Origin: Streptomyces toyocaensis
GTDB taxonomy: Bacteria > Actinomycetota > Actinomycetes > Streptomycetales > Streptomycetaceae
DNA: 64,000 bases
Assembly: GCF_000725125.1 (NCBI RefSeq)
Contig: NZ_JFCB01000003.1
Span: 62,001-126,000, forward strand
Direction of reading: 5' to 3'
Position numbers and translations under genes: made by a program. The notes under the pieces are model-generated. The model made no database searches. It was given only the letters and a program-made list of their open reading frames with translations, and had not been told where the DNA came from. How positions within the stretch are numbered: the first letter of the stretch is position 1; the number at the start of each line of letters is the position of its first letter. Positions 8,154 to 16,679 of this stretch are shown here, piece by piece.

Positions 8154-8842
8154 GCACCCCGGAGAAGAAGGAGGACGTCACCGTCGTCCACCTGATGCGG
8201 CACGGCGAGGTCGCCAACCCCGACGGCGTCCTGTACGGCCGTCTGGCCGGCTACCACCTCTCCGAGCTGGGCCGCCGCATGGCCGACCGGGTGGCCGAGC
8301 ACCTCGCCCCCCGCGACGTCGTGCACGTCGGCGCCTCCCCGCTGGAGCGGGCGCAGGAGACGGCCGAGCCCATCGCCAAGGCACAGGGCCTGGACATCGT
8401 CACCGACGACCGGCTGATCGAGGCGGAGAACGTCTTCCAGGGCAAGACCTTCGGCATCGGCGACGGCGCGCTGCGCCGCCCGGCCAACTGGAAGCACGTC
8501 GTCAACCCGTTCAAGCCGTCCTGGGGCGAGCCGTACGTCGACCAGGTCATCCGCATGATGGGCGCGCTGAACGCGGCCAAGGACGCGGCGCGCGGGCACG
8601 AGGCGGTGCTGGTCAGCCACCAGCTGCCGATCTGGATCGTGCGGTCCTACGTCGAGAAGCGGCGGCTGTGGCACGACCCGCGCAAGCGGCAGTGCACGCT
8701 CGCCTCGCTGACCACGTTCACCTACCGGGGGGACAGGATCGTCTCCGTCGGCTACAGCGAGCCGGCCCGTGATCTCGTCCCCGCGCATCTGCTGGCGGGC
8801 GCCCGGCCGGTGAAGGGCAAGGGCAAGGCCTTCGGGGCATAA
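8150..8842 (+). CDS. Histidine-phosphatase (phosphoglycerate mutase-like) protein
   Basis: A 230-residue soluble protein of the histidine phosphatase superfamily. The RHG catalytic motif ([15 protein letters not shown]) is at residues 17-19, with [14 protein letters not shown] and the second catalytic His in [10 protein letters not shown]. The GTG start overlaps the hemL stop. Genes of this type commonly sit between hemL and the thioredoxin/ccdA genes in actinobacteria, but the substrate is unknown. The family includes mutases and broad phosphatases, so the glycolytic name should not be taken literally. Confidence 0.88.
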   Translation: MSTPEKKEDVTVVHLMRHGEVANPDGVLYGRLAGYHLSELGRRMADRVAEHLAPRDVVHVGASPLERAQETAEPIAKAQGLDIVTDDRLIEAENVFQGKTFGIGDGALRRPANWKHVVNPFKPSWGEPYVDQVIRMMGALNAAKDAARGHEAVLVSHQLPIWIVRSYVEKRRLWHDPRKRQCTLASLTTFTYRGDRIVSVGYSEPARDLVPAHLLAGARPVKGKGKAFGA

Positions 8843-8882
8843 CGTCCGGAGGGGGTGAAAGGTGACGCCCCCGCGCAGCATC

Positions 8883-8901
8883 CTTGCGAAACCTCCGCAA
8901 G
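8883..8901. promoter_or_regulatory. Inverted repeat in lipoprotein leader
   Basis: CTTGCG (8883-8888) and CGCAAG (8896-8901) are perfect arms around a 7-base spacer, about 75 bases upstream of the lipoprotein start. It could be a protein-binding site or a small hairpin in the leader. The regulator is unknown. Confidence 0.35.
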
Positions 8902-8910
8902 CGGCGGGAA

Positions 8911-8968
8911 CCCCCCTCTTCGTCGCGTCCTCTGAAGGAGTGACCACCAGAGGACGCGACGAAGGGGG
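8911..8968 (+). promoter_or_regulatory. Long hairpin covering the ribosome-binding site of the lipoprotein gene
   Basis: TTCGTCGCGTCCTCT (8919-8933) is perfectly complementary to AGAGGACGCGACGAA (8949-8963), leaving a 15-base loop. Past a one-base bulge, C-rich 8912-8916 can pair with GGGG at 8965-8968. The gene's own Shine-Dalgarno (GAAGGGGG, 8961-8968) lies in the 3' arm, five bases before the ATG at 8974, so folding would hide it. A second SD-like GAAGGAG sits in the loop. This suggests translational control. Confidence 0.6.
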
Positions 8969-8973
8969 ACGCC

Positions 8974-10272
8974 ATGCGTGCTCTCTCCCGCAGGGGAATG
9001 CTCGGGCTCGGCGCGGGTGCCGCCGCCGCCGTCTCGCTCGCCGGCTGCGGCGGCACGGGACCGGACGGTTCGGTCCCCGCCCGCGGCTCGCGTTCCCGGG
9101 GCGCCGGCCGGTCCGCGACGCCCGGGCCGAAGCCGACGAAGACGGCCCGTCCGATCGGTGACGGTTCCACCTCGTTCACCGGCAAGCAGCCCCACCAGCC
9201 GGACGAGCCGGTGCCGCTGGAGCCGGGGCAGACGCCCCCGCAGTTCGTCGTCTTCTCCTGGGACGGGGCCGGGGAGGTCGGCAACGGGCTCTTCCCGCGC
9301 TTCCTGGACCTCGCGAAGGAGCACGGCGCGTCCATGACCTTCTTCCTCTCAGGCGTGTATCTGCTGCCCGAGTCGAAGAAGCGGCTCTACGACCCGCCGA
9401 ACAACCCGCGCGGCGCCTCCGACATCGGCTACCTCAGCGACGAGCACATCAAGGACACGCTGAAGAACGTCCGCCGGGCCTGGCTCGAGGGCCACGAGAT
9501 CGGCACGCACTTCAACGGCCACTTCTGCGCCGGTTCCGGCAGCGTCGGCAACTGGACGCCGCGGCAGTGGCGCAGCGAGATCGAGCAGGCCACGTCGTTC
9601 GTGAAGGAGTGGCGGACCAACTCCGGCTGGACCGACCTGGAACCCCTGCCGTTCGACTACGACAAGGAACTCGTCGGCGGCCGTACGCCCTGTCTGCTCG
9701 GCCAGGACAGGCTGCTGCCCACCGCCCGCGACCTCGGCTGGCGCTACGACGCCTCCTCGCCCGGCGGACGGCAGGTCTGGCCGGCGAAGAAGCAGGGCCT
9801 GTGGGACCTCCCGCTCCAGCAGATACCCTTCCCGGGCCGCTCCTTCGAGGTCCTGTCGATGGACTACAACATGCTCGCGAACCAGTCCCTCAACACGACC
9901 AGGGCGCCCGCCCACAACTACCCGGGCTGGCGCGAGCAGGCGGCCGGAGCGTACATATCCGGCTTCAAGAGGGCGTACGAGACCAATCGGGCACCCTTCT
10001 TCGTCGGCAACCACTTCGAGCAGTGGAACGGCGGCATCTACATGGACGCCGTGGAGCAGGCGCTCACGCACATCGCGCGGGAGAAGGAGAAGGGCGGCGA
10101 CGTGAGGCTCGTCTCCTTCCGGCAGTTCACCGACTGGCTGGACGTGCAGCGCCCCGAGGTCCTGGACAGGCTCCGCACCCTGGACGTCGGGCAGAAACCC
10201 GCCGGTGGCTGGCGGACGTTCGGGAAGGACACCGCCGGCGCCTCCGCGACGGGCTCCGCCGACCCCGCCTGA
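8974..10272 (+). CDS. Secreted lipoprotein, polysaccharide deacetylase-like
   Basis: A 432-residue lipoprotein. The N-terminus carries a twin-Arg-like and hydrophobic signal (MRALSRRGMLGLGAGAAAAV) ending in a lipobox with Cys25 (SLAGC). A Ser/Pro/Thr-rich linker follows to about residue 75. The globular part starts QFVVFSWDGAGEVG and runs through ASMTFFLSGVYLL and HEIGTHFNGHFCAG, which resemble the NodB fold: an Asp near the first strand and an H-x3-H metal motif. A cell-wall or polysaccharide substrate is an inference. Its ribosome-binding site is inside a strong hairpin. Confidence 0.75.
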   Translation: MRALSRRGMLGLGAGAAAAVSLAGCGGTGPDGSVPARGSRSRGAGRSATPGPKPTKTARPIGDGSTSFTGKQPHQPDEPVPLEPGQTPPQFVVFSWDGAGEVGNGLFPRFLDLAKEHGASMTFFLSGVYLLPESKKRLYDPPNNPRGASDIGYLSDEHIKDTLKNVRRAWLEGHEIGTHFNGHFCAGSGSVGNWTPRQWRSEIEQATSFVKEWRTNSGWTDLEPLPFDYDKELVGGRTPCLLGQDRLLPTARDLGWRYDASSPGGRQVWPAKKQGLWDLPLQQIPFPGRSFEVLSMDYNMLANQSLNTTRAPAHNYPGWREQAAGAYISGFKRAYETNRAPFFVGNHFEQWNGGIYMDAVEQALTHIAREKEKGGDVRLVSFRQFTDWLDVQRPEVLDRLRTLDVGQKPAGGWRTFGKDTAGASATGSADPA

Positions 10273-10350
10273 AATGCGGGTTCCCGGCCCGGGGGGAGCG
10301 CGCAGGGGGGTGCGCAAGATCCCCGGAAACGGGCATGCGAAACTTTTCAC

Positions 10351-11010
10351 ATGAGTGCCGCCAGCCGCGCCCCCCAGCGCTCGAACCGAGCCCCGCAGAG
10401 CTCGCACCGCGCCGCCCGCGCCCCTCGCGTCCGCCGTCGCGCCGCCCTGGCCGCCGGTGCCGCCGCGGCCGCGCTGCTCGTCACCGCGTGCGGATCCGGC
10501 GGAACGTCCGGCGGGGGCGGCAACACCAACTTCGTCACCGGCACCGACGGCGTCTCCACCGTCGCCGAGGGCAAGCGCGTCGCCGCACCCGACCTGTCCG
10601 GGGAGACCCTCGAGGGCAAGCGGCTCGACGTCGCCGACTACCGGGGCAAGGTCGTCGTCCTCAACGTCTGGGGCTCCTGGTGCAACCCGTGCCGCGCGGA
10701 GGCCAAGCACTTCGCCAAGGTGGCCGGGGACTACGCCGACGAGGACGTGCAGTTCGTCGGCATCAACACCCGGGACGGCAGCACCACGCCCGCCCTCGCC
10801 TTCGAGAAGGACTTCGGCATCCCCTACCCGAGCCTGTACGACCCCACGGGCAAGCTGCTGCTCCGCTTCGACAAGGGCACCCTCAACCCGCAGGCCGTTC
10901 CCTCGACGCTGGTCCTGGACCGTGACGGGCGGATCGCGGCCCGCTCGCTGGCCGCGCTCGACGAGGAGCGGCTGCGGAAGATGCTCGAGCCGGTCGTCGC
11001 GGAGAAGTGA
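10351..11010 (+). CDS. resA: ResA/TlpA-type thioredoxin lipoprotein for cytochrome c maturation
   Basis: A 219-residue membrane-anchored thiol-disulfide protein. A basic N-terminus and hydrophobic stretch end in a lipobox with Cys47 (LLVTAC), followed by a Gly/Ser linker. The thioredoxin domain contains VLNVWGSWCNPCRAEA with the CxxC at Cys111 and Cys114, then VGINTRDG and the cis-Pro region (AVPSTLVLDRDG). It would reduce apocytochrome c haem-binding cysteines outside the membrane. It begins a tightly packed set with ccdA, resB and ccsB. Confidence 0.94.
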   Translation: MSAASRAPQRSNRAPQSSHRAARAPRVRRRAALAAGAAAAALLVTACGSGGTSGGGGNTNFVTGTDGVSTVAEGKRVAAPDLSGETLEGKRLDVADYRGKVVVLNVWGSWCNPCRAEAKHFAKVAGDYADEDVQFVGINTRDGSTTPALAFEKDFGIPYPSLYDPTGKLLLRFDKGTLNPQAVPSTLVLDRDGRIAARSLAALDEERLRKMLEPVVAEK

Positions 11011-11011
11011 C

Positions 11012-11785
11012 GTGACGGCCCTCCACACGCTCGCCGCCGAGACGGGCTACAACGGCACCGTGCTCAACGGCGCCCTGCTGGTCGCCCTTCCCATCGCCGT
11101 GCTCGGCGGGCTCGTCTCCTTCTTCTCGCCCTGCGTCCTGCCCCTGGTCCCCGGCTACCTCTCCTACGTCACCGGTGTCTCCGGAACCGACCTGGCCGAG
11201 GCCCGGCGCGGCCGGATGGTCGCCGGGGCGTCCCTGTTCGTCCTCGGTTTCACCGTCGTGTTCGTCTCCGGCGGCGCCTTCTTCGGCTACTTCGGACAGA
11301 CCCTCCAGGAGCAGTCGGGCGTCCTGTCCAAGGTGCTCGGCGTCTTCATGATCCTCATGGGCGTCTTCTTCATGGGCCTGATGCCCTGGCTCACCCAGCG
11401 CGAGTTCCGCTTCCACAGGCGGCCCGCGACCGGGCTGGTCGGCGCGCCCGTCCTCGGCGCCCTCTTCGGCATCGGCTGGACCCCCTGCATCGGCCCCACC
11501 CTCGCCTCGGTACTGACCCTCTCCGCCCAGCAGGAGAGCGCCGGCCGCGGCGCCATACTGACCGTCGCGTACTGTCTGGGACTGGGTGTGCCCTTCGTCC
11601 TCGCCGCCGTGGCCTTCCGCAAGGCGCTGGGCGCCTTCGGCTGGGTCAAGCGGCACTACGTCTGGGTCCTGCGCGTCGGCGGCACGATGATGATCGTGAC
11701 CGGTGTGCTGCTGCTGACCGGCGCGTGGGACAGCCTCGTGGCGGAGATGCAGACCTGGTCCAACGGCTTCACGGTGGGGATCTGA
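11012..11785 (+). CDS. ccdA: CcdA-type thiol-disulfide electron transporter
   Basis: A 257-residue six-helix membrane protein that passes electrons from cytosolic thioredoxin to ResA. The GTG start at 11012 lies one base after the resA stop. The paired cysteines are visible at the start of two membrane segments: FFSPCVLPLVPGYLSYV (Cys41) and GWTPCIGPTLASVL (Cys159). Length and the internal two-fold pattern match the family. It sits in System II order with resA and resB. Confidence 0.95.
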   Translation: MTALHTLAAETGYNGTVLNGALLVALPIAVLGGLVSFFSPCVLPLVPGYLSYVTGVSGTDLAEARRGRMVAGASLFVLGFTVVFVSGGAFFGYFGQTLQEQSGVLSKVLGVFMILMGVFFMGLMPWLTQREFRFHRRPATGLVGAPVLGALFGIGWTPCIGPTLASVLTLSAQQESAGRGAILTVAYCLGLGVPFVLAAVAFRKALGAFGWVKRHYVWVLRVGGTMMIVTGVLLLTGAWDSLVAEMQTWSNGFTVGI

Positions 11786-11789
11786 CCCG

Positions 11790-13529
11790 ATGAGCGACAC
11801 CACGACGGACAACACCACGACGGCCGGTGACGACCAGGACCTGGGCGCCGCCGGCTCCCAGCTGTCCACCGCACCCAAGGAGGAGCCGCCGCACCTGCCC
11901 TCCCTGGGTGTCATCGGCTGGGCCCGCTGGTTCTGGCGCCAGCTCACCTCCATGCGGGTGGCGCTGCTGCTCCTGCTGCTGCTGTCGCTCGCCGCGATCC
12001 CCGGCTCGCTCATCCCGCAGAACGGCATCGACGAGACGAAGGTCGCCGACTTCCGCGAGAAGCACGACGTCCTCGCGCCGCTCTACGACAAGCTCGGACT
12101 CTTCGACGTCTACAGCTCGGTGTGGTTCTCGGCGATCTACATCCTGCTTTTCATCTCCCTCATCGGCTGCATCGTGCCCCGCACCTGGCAGTTCGTGGGC
12201 CAGCTGCGCGGCCGCCCGCCCGGCGCCCCCCGCCGGCTGGACCGGCTGCCCGCCCACACCACCTGGCGCACCGCGGCCGGACCCGAGGAGGTCCGCGAGG
12301 CGGCCCTCGCCCTGCTGAGGAAGCGCCGCTTCCGCGCTCACCTCGCCGGTGACGCCGTCGCCGCCGAGAAGGGCTATCTGCGCGAGGTCGGCAACCTGCT
12401 CTTCCACGTGGCGCTGATCGTGATGCTGATCGCCTTCGCCTGGGGCCAGCTGTTCAAGTCCGAGGGCAACAAGCTGATCGTCGAGGGCGACGGTTTCTCC
12501 AACGCGCTCCCGATGTACGACGACTTCAAGTCCGGCAACCTCTTCTCCGTCGACGACCTGGAGCCGTTCAGCTTCGACGTGAAGGAGTTCACCGGCACCT
12601 ACGAGCGCACCGGACCGAACAAGGGCACCCCGCGCACGTACCAGTCGGAGGTCACCTACACCGAGGGAGCCCGGGGCGAGGAGAAGACGACCGTCATCAA
12701 GGTGAACAAGCCCCTGGAGATCGGCGACGCCAAGGTCTACCTCGTCAGCCACGGCTACGCGCCCGTCGTCACCGTCCGCGACGGCAAGGGGAAGATCGTC
12801 TTCCAGGACGCCGTGCCGCTGCTGCCGCTCGACGCCAACGTCACGTCCTCCGGCGTGGTCAAGGTCCTCGACGGCTACCGCAACCCCGAGGGCGAGAAGG
12901 AGCAGCTCGGCTTCAACGCCTTCTTCGTGCCCACCTTCGGCGGCTCCGCCAGCGGCACGATGCTCTCCCAGTTCCCCGCGCTGGACTATCCGGTGCTCGC
13001 GCTGTCCGCCTACCACGGCGATCTGAAGGCCGACTCCGGCATTCCGCAGAGCGTGTACCAGATGGACAAGACCAAGATGAAGGAGTTCAAGGACGCCAAG
13101 GGCGAGCTGTTCAAGAAGCTGCTCACGCCCGGCGAGACCATGACGCTCCCGAACGGCGCCGGCTCGGTCACCTTCGAGAAGGACGTCAAGGAGTGGGCCG
13201 GCTACCAGATCGTCCAGGAGCCGGGCGGCGGCTGGGCACTCGGCGGTGCCGTCGCCGCGATCGGCGGCCTCGCCGCCTCCCTGTTCGTCCAGCGCCGCCG
13301 CGTGTGGGTCCGCGCGGTGCGCGGCGCCGACGGCGTGACCGTCGTCGAGATGGCCGGCCTCGGCCGCAGCGAGTCCGCGAAGGTGCCCGAGGAACTCGGC
13401 GACCTCGCCGGTCTCCTCTACGACGAGGCACCGGGCGTGCCCGAGGCGGACTCCGCCGACCCGTCCCCGCCGACCTCCCCGTCCACCGATTCCGAAGCCG
13501 TCTCTGCCGAAGGGGCTGAGCAGCAGTGA
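11790..13529 (+). CDS. resB: ResB/Ccs1 cytochrome c biogenesis protein
   Basis: A 579-residue membrane protein, one half of the System II cytochrome c synthase. After a polar N-terminus of about 35 residues come two hydrophobic segments (MRVALLLLLLLSLAAIPGSLIPQ; IYILLFISLIGCIVP), a third after residue 200, a large extracytoplasmic domain, and a final helix (WALGGAVAAIGGLAASLFV). It ends in an acidic Ser/Pro tail. The ATG starts four bases after the ccdA stop, and the stop overlaps the ccsB start (GTGA), which implies stoichiometric synthesis with its partner. Confidence 0.94.
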   Translation: MSDTTTDNTTTAGDDQDLGAAGSQLSTAPKEEPPHLPSLGVIGWARWFWRQLTSMRVALLLLLLLSLAAIPGSLIPQNGIDETKVADFREKHDVLAPLYDKLGLFDVYSSVWFSAIYILLFISLIGCIVPRTWQFVGQLRGRPPGAPRRLDRLPAHTTWRTAAGPEEVREAALALLRKRRFRAHLAGDAVAAEKGYLREVGNLLFHVALIVMLIAFAWGQLFKSEGNKLIVEGDGFSNALPMYDDFKSGNLFSVDDLEPFSFDVKEFTGTYERTGPNKGTPRTYQSEVTYTEGARGEEKTTVIKVNKPLEIGDAKVYLVSHGYAPVVTVRDGKGKIVFQDAVPLLPLDANVTSSGVVKVLDGYRNPEGEKEQLGFNAFFVPTFGGSASGTMLSQFPALDYPVLALSAYHGDLKADSGIPQSVYQMDKTKMKEFKDAKGELFKKLLTPGETMTLPNGAGSVTFEKDVKEWAGYQIVQEPGGGWALGGAVAAIGGLAASLFVQRRRVWVRAVRGADGVTVVEMAGLGRSESAKVPEELGDLAGLLYDEAPGVPEADSADPSPPTSPSTDSEAVSAEGAEQQ

Positions 13530-14638
13530 CTCTCGCCGCCGCGACCAACGAGAACCTCGCGGAGATCAGCAACGTCCTGATCTACTCCGCGATGGCGGTC
13601 TACACCCTCGCCTTCTTCGCGTACATCACCGAGTGGCTCTTCGGCAGCCGCAGCAAGGTCGGCCGTACGGCCGCGGCCCTCACCCCGAAGGCGGCCCCGG
13701 CGAGGACGGCGCCGGCCGTCACCGTCAACAAGGCCGGCGGCACCGCCGTACTGGAGCGGCCGAAGGTCGTCGTACGGGCCGCCGCCGGGTCCCGCGACGT
13801 GCCCGACGGGCCCGGCGCGCACGGCGGTGACGAGAAGGGCGACCTCTACGGGCGCATCGCCGTCTCCCTCACCGTGCTCGCGTTCCTCCTCGCGTCCGGC
13901 GGCGTGCTCACCCGCGCGCTCTCCGTGGAGCGGGCGCCGTGGGGCAACATGTACGAGTTCAACATCACCTTCTCCACGACCGCGGTCGGCGTGTACCTCC
14001 TGCTGCTGGCGCTGAAGAAGAACGTGCGCTGGATCGGCCTGTTCCTGACCACCTCGGTCCTCCTCGACCTCGGTCTCGCCGTCACCGTCCTGTACACCGC
14101 GAGCGACCAGCTGGTGCCCGCCCTCCACTCGTACTGGCTGTACATCCACGTCTCCACGGCGATCCTGTGCGGTGCGGTCTTCTACGTCGGCGCGATCACC
14201 ACGGTCATGTACCTGTTCAAGGACGCGTACGAGAACAAGCTCGCGAACGGCGGCAGGCCCGGCAGCTTCGCGAGCTCGTTCCTGGAGCGGCTGCCCGCCT
14301 CCTCCTCGCTGGACAAGTTCGCCTACCGGGTCAACGCGGCGGTCTTCCCGCTGTGGACGTTCACGATCATCGCGGGCGCCATCTGGGCCGGGGACGCCTG
14401 GGGCCGCTACTGGGGCTGGGACCCCAAGGAGACCTGGTCCTTCATCACCTGGGTCGCCTACGCGGGCTACCTGCACGCCCGCGCCACCGCCGGCTGGAAG
14501 GGCCGCAAGGCCGCGTACCTGGCGCTGGCGGCCTTCGCCTGCTGGCTGTTCAACTACTACGGCGTCAACATCTTCGTCTCCGGCAAGCACTCCTACGCCG
14601 ACGTCGGCCTGGACGCGCTGCGGTCCGTGGGCCTCTGA
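13526..14638 (+). CDS. ccsB: CcsB/CcsA-type haem-handling cytochrome c biogenesis protein
   Basis: A 370-residue polytopic membrane protein. The GTG start overlaps the resB stop. The WWD haem-presenting motif is plain (WGRYWGWDPKETWSFITWVAY), flanked by membrane segments, and the C-terminus is FNYYGVNIFVSGKHSYA. The N-terminal segment (SNVLIYSAMAVYTLAFFAYITEWLF) and an Ala/Pro-rich loop at about residues 45-110 are typical of the actinobacterial form. With ResB it would carry haem across the membrane and attach it to apocytochromes. Confidence 0.95.
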   Translation: MTLAAATNENLAEISNVLIYSAMAVYTLAFFAYITEWLFGSRSKVGRTAAALTPKAAPARTAPAVTVNKAGGTAVLERPKVVVRAAAGSRDVPDGPGAHGGDEKGDLYGRIAVSLTVLAFLLASGGVLTRALSVERAPWGNMYEFNITFSTTAVGVYLLLLALKKNVRWIGLFLTTSVLLDLGLAVTVLYTASDQLVPALHSYWLYIHVSTAILCGAVFYVGAITTVMYLFKDAYENKLANGGRPGSFASSFLERLPASSSLDKFAYRVNAAVFPLWTFTIIAGAIWAGDAWGRYWGWDPKETWSFITWVAYAGYLHARATAGWKGRKAAYLALAAFACWLFNYYGVNIFVSGKHSYADVGLDALRSVGL

Positions 14639-14656
14639 CGCACCGGCCCCGCGCGT

Positions 14657-15115
14657 TCACCGGCCGATGTCCTCGCTCCACAGCTGTGGGTGACGGGCGG
14701 TGAACGCGCGCATCATCGCGGTGCACTCCGGATCGTCCAGCAGCACGATCTCCACCCCGTGCCCGGCCAGCCAGTCGTGGCCGCCGTGGAAGGTGGCCGC
14801 CTCGCCGATCACCACCCGGGAGATGCCGAACTGCCGGACCAGGCCCGAGCAGTACCAGCACGGGGACAGGGTCGTCACCATCGTCGTCCCGCGGTACGAC
14901 CGCTGCCGTCCCGCCGCGCGGAAGGCGGCGGTCTCCGCGTGCGCCGACGGATCGCCGTCCTGGACGCGTCGGTTGCGGCCTCGGCCGAGCAGGGTCCCGT
15001 CGGCGCCGTACAGCGCGGCGCCGACGGGAACGCCGCCCTCGGCGAGACCGGCGCGGGCCTCCTCCACAGCGGTGGCGAGCCAGGCACGGGCGGTCACCGG
15101 ATCGATCGACTCCAT
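14657..15115 (-). CDS. Cytosine deaminase of the yeast Fcy1 type
   Basis: A 152-residue zinc deaminase. The start at 15115 (MESIDPVTARAWL) gives the normal length. Zinc ligands and the proton shuttle are HAE (59-61) and PCWYC (Cys86, Cys89). The resemblance to yeast cytosine deaminase extends beyond the zinc motif: TTLSPCWYCSG, GISRVVIGEAATFHGG, VLLDDPECTAMM, and the C-terminal PQLWSEDIG, which in the yeast enzyme (WFEDIG) closes the active site. The predicted reaction is cytosine to uracil for pyrimidine salvage. A guanine or tRNA-adenosine deaminase is less likely. It converges with ccsB across 18 bases. Confidence 0.8.
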   Translation of the reverse strand: MESIDPVTARAWLATAVEEARAGLAEGGVPVGAALYGADGTLLGRGRNRRVQDGDPSAHAETAAFRAAGRQRSYRGTTMVTTLSPCWYCSGLVRQFGISRVVIGEAATFHGGHDWLAGHGVEIVLLDDPECTAMMRAFTARHPQLWSEDIGR

Positions 15116-15223
15116 GCGGCCAGTGTGCCCCGACCACGGCCCGCGCCGGGTGCGCCGCACCGCCTCTGTACGCTGACCCGATCACCGCCGCGCGGACGGC
15201 AGTTGGGCCTGGGAGGAACAGAC

Positions 15224-15988
15224 ATGGGTGCTCCGGTACTGGAGGAGCTGCGGGAGGTCTGCCAGCCGCAGGCCAAGATGGAGAGCCGCAACGGCGAGCA
15301 CTGGGCCGGCCGGCTCTACATGCGGAGGATCTCCCTGCGCACCACCCGCCACCTGGTGCGCACCCCGGTCACGCCGGACCAGCTGACCTGGACCATGGTG
15401 GTGTGCGGAGTGGCCTCCGGCGCAGCGCTGATGATTCCCGGCCCGACCGGCGCGATCCTCGCCGTGATCCTCATGCAGCTGTTCCTGCTCTTCGACTGCG
15501 TGGACGGCGAGGTCGCCCGCTGGAAGAGCCAGAACAGCGCGGCCGGCATCTACGTCGACCGGCTCGGCGCCTATCTCGCGGACGCGGCGCTCATGGCGGG
15601 CGCCGGCTACCGCGCCGCCGAGTCGGGCGTCGGCGGCTGGCTGTCGGTCGGCATCGCCACCGCCCTCGGTGTCGTCCTGCTCAAGGCATCCACCGACCTG
15701 GTGGACGTGGCCCGCGCCCGCCGCGGCCTGCTGGTCGCCGACGACGAGTCGACCCGCCCGCGTTCACAGGGCGTGGCGACGGTCCGCCGCATCGCGGCCG
15801 CCTTCAAGATCCACCGGGTGACCAACGGCATCGAGGCGTCCCTGGTCCTCCTCGTCGCGGCCGTCGCCGACGCGGTCACCGGCGGCGTCGAACCGACCCG
15901 CTGGGCCCTGGCCGCGCTCGCCGTCATCACCTGGGTGATGGTCCCGGCCCACCTCCTGTCGATCCTGTCGTCCTCCCGCCTGCGCTGA
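15224..15988 (+). CDS. CDP-alcohol phosphatidyltransferase family membrane protein with altered catalytic motif
   Basis: A 254-residue membrane protein. ATG at 15224 follows GGGAGG. After a polar N-terminus of about 50 residues, hydrophobic segments surround the family motif D91-x2-D94-G95-x2-A98-R99-x8-G108-x3-D112-x3, which should end in a fourth Asp. Here that position is Ala116 (VDRLGAYLAD), so the residue taken as catalytic base in other members is missing. Either another residue substitutes (Asp120 is one turn on) or the chemistry differs. The alcohol substrate cannot be read from sequence. A -10-like TACGCT lies near 15168. Confidence 0.8.
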   Translation: MGAPVLEELREVCQPQAKMESRNGEHWAGRLYMRRISLRTTRHLVRTPVTPDQLTWTMVVCGVASGAALMIPGPTGAILAVILMQLFLLFDCVDGEVARWKSQNSAAGIYVDRLGAYLADAALMAGAGYRAAESGVGGWLSVGIATALGVVLLKASTDLVDVARARRGLLVADDESTRPRSQGVATVRRIAAAFKIHRVTNGIEASLVLLVAAVADAVTGGVEPTRWALAALAVITWVMVPAHLLSILSSSRLR

Positions 15989-16015
15989 GCGGAGCGGGTG
16001 GGCCCGGCTCCGGGC

Positions 16016-16615
16016 TCACCGCGGTCGCGCGCTCACCGACCGCCAGATCCGGTCCGGGAGGACGTCCGCCGCCTCGTCGAGGTCGACGTCGCCGAGGGTC
16101 AGCCAGCGGCGGCTGACGCCGATGACCGGGCCGAGGATCAGGGACTCCAGCACGGACGGTGGCAGGGGTGCGACCTCGCCCGACTCGACGTGCCGGCGCA
16201 CCCACGCGGACAGCGGTGTCAGGCGGGCCTCCTGGGCGTCACGGAGCTGCTTCGCCCGGTGCATCCCCAGCTCGTCCGCGCGGGAGGAGTGCAGGAGGAG
16301 GCCCGCGTCGCGGTGGTCCCGGATGAAGGCCAGGTACGTCCGCACGAGGGACCGGATGCCGGTGCGGGCCGAGTCCGACCGTTCCAGGGCCGTGACCATC
16401 TCGGCCAGCAGCCGTTCCAGCCAGCGCGTCAGCAGGGCGGTCACCAGGCCGTCCATGCTGCCGAAATGGTGGTAGAGGCTGCCCGGACTGACGCCACTCG
16501 CGCCGGTCACCGCGTTGACGGTGAGGCCCTGCCCGCCCGACTCCCCGTAGACACGCAGCGCCGCGTCGAGGAGCTGTTCGGCGGTCACCTCACCACGGTG
16601 CTGCTTCGGGCTCAT
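16016..16615 (-). CDS. TetR-family regulator
   Basis: A 199-residue regulator with an N-terminal helix-turn-helix (EQLLDAALRVYGESGGQGLTVNAVTGASGVSPGSLYHHFGSMDGLVTALL, described here by its ends and key residues SLYHHFGS) and a variable ligand-binding domain. It is divergent from the lectin-domain kinase gene; inverted repeats resembling its own operator lie at 16655-16679 next to its start. Ligand and targets are unknown; autoregulation is likely from the operator position. Confidence 0.88.
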   Translation of the reverse strand: MSPKQHRGEVTAEQLLDAALRVYGESGGQGLTVNAVTGASGVSPGSLYHHFGSMDGLVTALLTRWLERLLAEMVTALERSDSARTGIRSLVRTYLAFIRDHRDAGLLLHSSRADELGMHRAKQLRDAQEARLTPLSAWVRRHVESGEVAPLPPSVLESLILGPVIGVSRRWLTLGDVDLDEAADVLPDRIWRSVSARPR

Positions 16616-16654
16616 CGCAGGGTGGCTGTACCTTCCCGGATTTCTGGAGTGAAT

Positions 16655-16679
16655 TTCTAGAATCTCCTTCCAATTCTAG
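16655..16679. promoter_or_regulatory. TetR-type operator (CTAGAAT inverted repeat)
   Basis: CTAGAAT (16657-16663) and ATTCTAG (16673-16679) are perfect 7-base inverted repeats with a 9-base spacer; the left arm is itself inside the palindrome TTCTAGAA (16655-16662). The block is AT-rich against its surroundings and lies 40 bases upstream of the TetR start and about 110 bases upstream of the kinase start. It probably represses the TetR gene and perhaps the kinase. Confidence 0.6.

Noticed and set aside
8862..9161. A possible leader peptide frame through the hairpin, including a GTG at 8940 with GAAGGAG in the loop.
   Set aside because: It runs out of frame through the lipoprotein signal with Arg-rich sequence. 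A very short translated leader remains possible but I cannot support it.
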